In this document: one piece after another, positions 5,740 through 9,072 of the stretch
Numbering within the stretch: the first letter of the stretch is position 1
Layout of the letters: every line of letters begins with the position of its first letter
Assembly: GCA_003979035.1 (NCBI GenBank)
Contig: RXOA01000092.1
Span: 1-9,072 of the forward strand
Reading direction: 5' to 3'
DNA from: Candidatus Bipolaricaulota bacterium
GTDB taxonomy: Bacteria; Bipolaricaulota; Bipolaricaulia; UBA7950; UBA9294
DNA: 9,072 nt
Position numbers and translations under genes: made by a program
The notes under the pieces: generated by a model
The model's input: only the letters and a program-made list of their open reading frames with translations
Database searches by the model: none
Told to the model about the DNA's origin: nothing

Positions 5740-6273
5740 CTAATCTCCCTGTGGCTTCTGCTGTGTCGGAACGAGTAGCATCTGCAGCACTCGCCCCCGA
5801 GCCCGTGGTTGTTCGTCTACGCGGGCGATGTCCTGCACTTGTTCTGCGACGCGATTGAGAAGGTCTCGACCGCGCGAGGCGTGAACGACCTCACGTCCCC
5901 GAAAGAAGACGCCGATCCGAACCATGTCTCCCTTCTCAAGGAATTGACGTACACGACGCATCTTTGTCTGGAAGTCGTGTTCACCGATTTTGATCGTGAA
6001 CTTCATTTCCTTGAGCTGGGATTGGTGGCGCTGCTTTCGTTCCTTCTTCTCCATCTGGTAATGGAACTTCCCGTAGTTGACGATTCGGCATACCTTGGGA
6101 TTGGCGTTGGCTGCGACCTCCACGAGGTCGAATCCTTTCTCGCGCGCCAGCGCCAAAGCCGCGTCGGTCTTCATAACCCCAAGATTCTCACCGGTCTCGT
6201 CGATCACGCGAACTTCGGGCTCGCGAATCCGCTCGTTGACGCGCATCTTGGGCTGCGTCGGTCTTCTCGCTAT
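5740..6273 (-). CDS. infC: Translation initiation factor IF-3 (AUA start)
   Basis: IF-3 binds the 30S subunit, checks the start codon and initiator tRNA, and blocks 50S joining. Read from ATA 6273 the protein has 177 residues, the usual size. The N-domain begins RVNERIREPEVRVID (11-25); the signature VCRIVNYGKFHYQ is at 61-73; a basic linker follows; the C-domain carries EMKFTIKIGEHDFQTK (89-104) and FFRGREVVHASRG (123-135). The ATA start is chosen because AGGAGG lies six bases upstream, ending just after the nadD stop, and it gives the normal short lead before RVNERIR. The first in-frame ATG (6246) has no SD. Rare start codons at infC are known to support autoregulation, because IF-3 discriminates against them. 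A frame extending up to 6516 is only shadow reading over nadD. Confidence 0.94.
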   Translation of the reverse strand: MARRPTQPKMRVNERIREPEVRVIDETGENLGVMKTDAALALAREKGFDLVEVAANANPKVCRIVNYGKFHYQMEKKERKQRHQSQLKEMKFTIKIGEHDFQTKMRRVRQFLEKGDMVRIGVFFRGREVVHASRGRDLLNRVAEQVQDIARVDEQPRARGRVLQMLLVPTQQKPQGD

Positions 6274-6284
6274 GCCAACCTCCT
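6271..6284 (-). promoter_or_regulatory. infC Shine-Dalgarno and AUA start codon
   Basis: On the minus strand AGGAGG (6284-6279), then TTGGC, then ATA (6273-6271). This strong ribosome-binding site lies at ideal distance from a non-AUG codon and in the gap after nadD. It decides the infC start and is consistent with the IF-3 autoregulation known from E. coli, where the codon is AUU. Confidence 0.75.
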
Positions 6285-6295
6285 GGTACGTTACG

Positions 6296-6898
6296 CTACG
6301 CTGCGCCGTTTGTGCGGTACAGCCGATGCTCCCGGATGAAAACTGCCACTTCGGCAGGGACCCATTCCGAGAAGCCTTCCCCCCGTGCAATTCGTGCACG
6401 AAGCCACCGTGAGGAGAGGTCAACCTCCTCCATGTCAAGAAAGAACAGACCGGCCCCGCGAAACGTCGGACTCGAGAACGCCTCGTTTCCGATGCCGTGT
6501 CGCGGCGCGAGAACAAACGGAACCTCGGTCAACAACGCTTGCGGCTCCTTCCAGCTCTCAATGTCGAGCACCAAATCAGCTCCAGCAATGAAACACATCC
6601 CTTCGGGATAGTGCCTCGAGAGCTCACGGATGGTGTCGACCGTGTACGAGGGACCGGCACGGTCGATCTCGATCCGCGAAACATCGAAACCCGGATGCCC
6701 TTGGATTGCTCGCCTAACCATCTCATAACGCTGCAGCGGGGTCACGCCGCACGCCACGATCTTGTGAGGCGGGACGCCGCTTGGAACAAAAAGCACCTTG
6801 GAGAGACTGTACTGATCAAACGCTCTCTGGGCAACTCTGATGTGGCCGCGGTGCGGGGGATTGAAGGTTCCCCCGAAAACGCCCACTCTACCTTTCAA
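6296..6898 (-). CDS. nadD: Nicotinate-nucleotide adenylyltransferase
   Basis: NadD adenylates nicotinate mononucleotide to deamido-NAD in NAD synthesis. The 200-residue product has the nucleotidyltransferase start GVFGGTFNPPHRGH (6-19, HxGH being His16-Arg-Gly-His19), VPSGVPPHK (38-46), SYTVDTIREL (84-93), FIAGADLVLDIESW (103-116), and near the end LSSRWLRARI (161-170) where the family usually has SSTxIR. The start is uncertain. TTG 6898 has GGAG six bases upstream and gives the usual short lead; ATG 6913 and GTG 6886 are alternatives. With TTG it overlaps the end of obgE by 11 bases. obgE followed by nadD is common; the usual rsfS after nadD is absent and infC takes its place. Confidence 0.93.
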   Translation of the reverse strand: MKGRVGVFGGTFNPPHRGHIRVAQRAFDQYSLSKVLFVPSGVPPHKIVACGVTPLQRYEMVRRAIQGHPGFDVSRIEIDRAGPSYTVDTIRELSRHYPEGMCFIAGADLVLDIESWKEPQALLTEVPFVLAPRHGIGNEAFSSPTFRGAGLFFLDMEEVDLSSRWLRARIARGEGFSEWVPAEVAVFIREHRLYRTNGAA

Positions 6899-8162
6899 AT
6901 TCGAACTCCACATTGGCGATCCGAACGACGTCCCCCGTTTTCGCTCCCGCTCGCTCCAGCTCCTTGATGATACCCATCCGGTCCAGTCGTTTCCCGAGAT
7001 ACTCCCAAGCATCGTCGCTGTCGAGAACGAGCATCTTGACCAGTTCTTCGATCTTGCGTCCGCGAACCGAGTACCCGGACTCATCGGCAACGACGCGGAA
7101 CCCTTCATCGTGGGCGTCAAAGCGGTAGACCCGACGGCGAACCACGGCCGCGGGCTGCTCTTCCCGAGGGATCCCACTCAGAACGTGATACGTGCGCTTG
7201 ACAAGATCGCGCACACCGTACCCGGTTGCGACCGAAATCGGGTAGAGCATGACGTTGATCTCTCGGAACTGCTCCCGGATGGCAGCGATTCGTTCCTCAT
7301 CGACGAGATCCGCCTTGTTTCCAACGACGATCATCGGGCGTTTCACCAGATTGGGATGAAACGCCTCCAGCTCATTGCAGATCGTGGTGTACGCGTCCAC
7401 AGGATCTCGACCGTCCAGGCAGGCAAGGTCGATGAGGTGCACCAGCACGCGGGTGCGTTCGACATGACGCAGGAATTGGTCGCCCAACCCTTTGCCTTCG
7501 TGCGCCTGCTCGACCAATCCCGGGACATCCACGGCAACAAACTGGTGGACCCCGTCGACATCGACCACGCCGAGGTTGGGAACGATCGTTGTGAACGGGT
7601 AGTCCGCGACCTTGGCACGGCTCCCCGAGATCCGCGCGATCAAACTGGATTTACCGACGTTTGGAAATCCGATCAGACCGACGTCCGCGAGCAGTTTCAG
7701 TTCAAGGCGGAGCGTGATCCGCTCTCCACCAAGTCCGCGTTCACAGATTCGTGGTGCCTGCCGAACGGCGGTTGTAAACGCCCGGTTGCCCCGGCCGCCC
7801 TTCCCGCCTCTGGCGACAACCAGCGTCTCCCCCTCGGTGGAGAGATCTGCAATCATCTCCCGCGATCCGGCATCATACACAACCGTGCCTTGCGGAAGGC
7901 GGACAATCCGATCCTCCCCGCAGGCGCCCTGGGCGTTGTTCCGCCCGCCGCCGGCGCCGTTGCCGCCGGCGAACAGCGGCTGATTCCGAAACGCGTAAAG
8001 TGTGGACAGACTGCTGTCGGCAACGAGAAGGATGTCCCCGCCGTTGCCTCCGTTGCCTCCGTCGGGGCCTCCGCGCTTCTTCAGGTACGAAGACGCGAAG
8101 GTGATCACACCATTCCCCCCGTGCCCGCCCCGAACTCGAATGATCGCTTCGTCAAGAAACAT
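6888..8162 (-). CDS. obgE: GTPase ObgE/CgtA
   Basis: Ribosome-associated GTPase acting in late 50S assembly and in stress and cell-cycle control. The 424-residue protein has all three Obg parts. The glycine-rich Obg fold (1-158) contains RGGHGGNGVITF and repeated GGNGG and GGKGGRGN. The G domain (159-335) has G1 GFPNVGKS (165-172), G2 around FTTIVPNLG (190-198), G3 DVPG (212-215), G4 NKAD (282-285) and G5 SVAT (310-313). The C-terminal OCT domain (about 345-424) contains DSDDAWEYLGKRLDRMG. ATG 8162 matches the conserved Obg N-terminus (MFLDEAIIRVRGG). No SD is close to it: AAAGGAG lies 18 bases away and an anti-SD-like CCTCCC directly precedes the ATG. It follows rpmA, the usual neighbour, after 29 bases. 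Confidence 0.98.
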   Translation of the reverse strand: MFLDEAIIRVRGGHGGNGVITFASSYLKKRGGPDGGNGGNGGDILLVADSSLSTLYAFRNQPLFAGGNGAGGGRNNAQGACGEDRIVRLPQGTVVYDAGSREMIADLSTEGETLVVARGGKGGRGNRAFTTAVRQAPRICERGLGGERITLRLELKLLADVGLIGFPNVGKSSLIARISGSRAKVADYPFTTIVPNLGVVDVDGVHQFVAVDVPGLVEQAHEGKGLGDQFLRHVERTRVLVHLIDLACLDGRDPVDAYTTICNELEAFHPNLVKRPMIVVGNKADLVDEERIAAIREQFREINVMLYPISVATGYGVRDLVKRTYHVLSGIPREEQPAAVVRRRVYRFDAHDEGFRVVADESGYSVRGRKIEELVKMLVLDSDDAWEYLGKRLDRMGIIKELERAGAKTGDVVRIANVEFEFER

Positions 8163-8191
8163 CGGGAGGATGGGGGAGCGCTCCTTTGAAG

Positions 8192-8446
8192 TTAGCTGAC
8201 TTCGGAAACCACGTTGACGTACTTCTTGCGGTTTCCTTCAAACGAAACGTAGCCGGCAGCTTTGGCGTAGATGGTGTAGTCGCGCCCCATCCCCACGTTC
8301 TTGCCGAGCCCGAACTTCGTTCCGTGCTGTCGCACGATGATCGATCCTGCTTCAACCCACTCGCCCCCGAAACGCTTCACACCGAGACGCTGTCCCGGAC
8401 TGTCATGAACATTTGAGGTCGATCCTGTACTTGCTTTATGAGCCAT
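8192..8446 (-). CDS. rpmA: 50S ribosomal protein L27
   Basis: L27 reaches towards the peptidyl-transferase centre with its flexible N-terminus. The 84-residue protein begins directly MAHKASTGSTSN and continues with the family core QRLGVKRFGGEWV (19-31), AGSIIVRQHGTKF (33-45), NVGMGRDYTIYAKAAG (50-65). AAGGAG lies about six bases before ATG 8446, so the longer reading from 8530 is rejected. L27 therefore starts at the mature end, without the extension that Firmicutes remove with the protease Prp. It lies between the prp-like gene and obgE. Confidence 0.97.
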   Translation of the reverse strand: MAHKASTGSTSNVHDSPGQRLGVKRFGGEWVEAGSIIVRQHGTKFGLGKNVGMGRDYTIYAKAAGYVSFEGNRKKYVNVVSEVS

Positions 8447-8510
8447 GTCAACTCCTTGTACGGGGTCCACGCCTGAATCCTGTGCGTGTGCCGCGCCGTC
8501 CTGCGGTCGG

Positions 8511-8831
8511 CTATACCGGGACCTCGACAATTCCGTCGTGGATCACGAGAGTGTCTGACGCTTCTGTCGCTTCCTGCTTCAGGCCCGTGACGAACATCTC
8601 GGTGATCGCATCGATTTCCCGACTCAGATGCACGTCGGTCCGATCTACGTTCAGGGTGAGGTCACCGTCAACATCAAGTGGCGTCGCCAAGTGCAAGTAC
8701 TCGGACAGCGTCGTTGCGCATGCCTGGAACAATCGAATCACAATAGCATCGCTGACGCGCTCGGAGAGACCATGCGCCGTGACTCCGGTGATCCGGCCCC
8801 TTGCGTCGCGACGGATCCAGATTTCTCTCAT
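8511..8831 (-). CDS. Prp-like protein lacking the catalytic cysteine
   Basis: A 106-residue protein encoded between rplU and rpmA, the usual place of prp (ribosomal-processing cysteine protease, YsxB family). The opening pattern IWIRRDARGRITGVTAHG resembles the Prp N-terminus, with His20 in AHG where active enzymes have GHA. In an ungapped comparison the catalytic Cys, 12 residues after the His, is replaced by Ile32 (DAIVIRLFQA against DIVCA). The only Cys is residue 38. The C-terminal half (DAITEMFVTGLKQEATE) fits the family helix. It is therefore probably inactive as a protease, which agrees with L27 here having no extension to cleave. Its remaining role is unknown, perhaps binding L27 or the ribosome. 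ATG 8831 is eight bases past the rplU stop. Alignment was by eye, so moderate confidence. Confidence 0.65.
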   Translation of the reverse strand: MREIWIRRDARGRITGVTAHGLSERVSDAIVIRLFQACATTLSEYLHLATPLDVDGDLTLNVDRTDVHLSREIDAITEMFVTGLKQEATEASDTLVIHDGIVEVPV

Positions 8832-8838
8832 GTTGACA

Positions 8839-9072
8839 CTACCCCACGATCGCAGTTACGCGCGTACGCATATAAGCTTGTCGATGTCCCTGTTTTCGGC
8901 GATACCCCTTCTTCCTCTTGAACTTGTAGACGATTACCTTGTCGCCGCGTCCTTCCTCATCGAGCGTGCCATTCACGGTCGCTCCTTCGAGGTAGGGGGT
9001 GCCGACGCGCACATCGTCCTTGTCCACGATGAGGAGCACCTTGTCGAACGAAAGTTCGTCTCCGACGCTCAC
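8839..9072 (-). CDS. rplU: 50S ribosomal protein L21 (5' end outside window)
   Basis: The C-terminal 77 codons of L21, a 23S rRNA-binding protein of the large subunit. Recognised from GDELSFDKVLLI, VGTPYLEGATV, and the signature KFKRKKGYRRKQGHRQAYM near the C-terminus. Family members have about 100 residues, so roughly 25 N-terminal residues and the real start lie past the right edge; the GTG at 9072 is internal, not a start. It is the first visible gene of the rplU - prp-like - rpmA - obgE run, and any promoter lies outside the window. Confidence 0.95.
   Translation of the reverse strand: MSVGDELSFDKVLLIVDKDDVRVGTPYLEGATVNGTLDEEGRGDKVIVYKFKRKKGYRRKQGHRQAYMRTRVTAIVG

Noticed and set aside
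6274..6516. 81-residue N-terminal extension of IF-3
   Set aside because: It overlaps nadD in another frame, has no IF-3 similarity, and the strong SD lies at the ATA codon 6273.
6840..8189. 449-codon plus-strand ORF
   Set aside because: Antisense shadow of obgE, explained by the high-GC codon pattern of that gene.
8447..8530. 28-residue N-terminal extension of L27 as a Prp-cleaved leader
   Set aside because: It overlaps the end of the prp-like gene, lacks the Firmicutes cleavage pattern, and AAGGAG sits directly before ATG 8446.

Overview
The window looks chromosomal, from a moderately GC-rich bacterium (about 58-60% G+C by eye). Nearly all of it is housekeeping sequence and I see no mobile element, phage gene or CRISPR array. 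The lineage cannot be fixed from the sequence. RNase E/G, Obg, L27 without an N-terminal extension and a HpnA-type epimerase together suggest a Gram-negative or candidate-phylum bacterium rather than a Firmicute. That is an inference and weak.

Layout. Positions 72-1100 (+) encode a tandem-GNAT acetyltransferase. It converges on a HpnA-like NAD(P)-dependent epimerase (1261-2286, -) across a 160-bp gap. Next, on the minus strand, comes tRNA-Val(CAC) (2408-2483). It is preceded by five near-identical 38-bp tandem repeats (2476-2665) and a good sigma70-type promoter (2693-2721) that starts directly after the stop codon of the next gene. From there to the right edge everything lies on the minus strand. 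In transcription order this is rplU (partial, 9072) - prp-like - rpmA - obgE - nadD - infC - rpmI - rplT - 336-bp gap with a doubtful ORF - folB - folK - rng. Spacing is tight, with overlaps or gaps of a few bases at obgE/nadD, nadD/infC, infC/rpmI, folB/folK and folK/rng.

Function. The long minus-strand cluster joins ribosome components and assembly (L21, L27, L35, L20, ObgE), translation initiation (IF-3), RNA decay/processing (RNase G), NAD synthesis (NadD) and folate synthesis (FolB, FolK). The infC-rpmI-rplT block is attached directly behind obgE-nadD, not behind thrS, and rng lies at the far end of the cluster.

Most interesting points. (1) The tRNA-Val leader: five 38-nt repeats, each carrying a copy of the tRNA 5' acceptor strand, a 9-bp hairpin and an SD-like GAGGUGA. 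(2) infC apparently starts at AUA behind a strong Shine-Dalgarno. (3) A Prp-family protein has lost its catalytic cysteine, next to an L27 with no extension to cleave. (4) An RNase E/G catalytic core ends before the usual CPxC zinc link.
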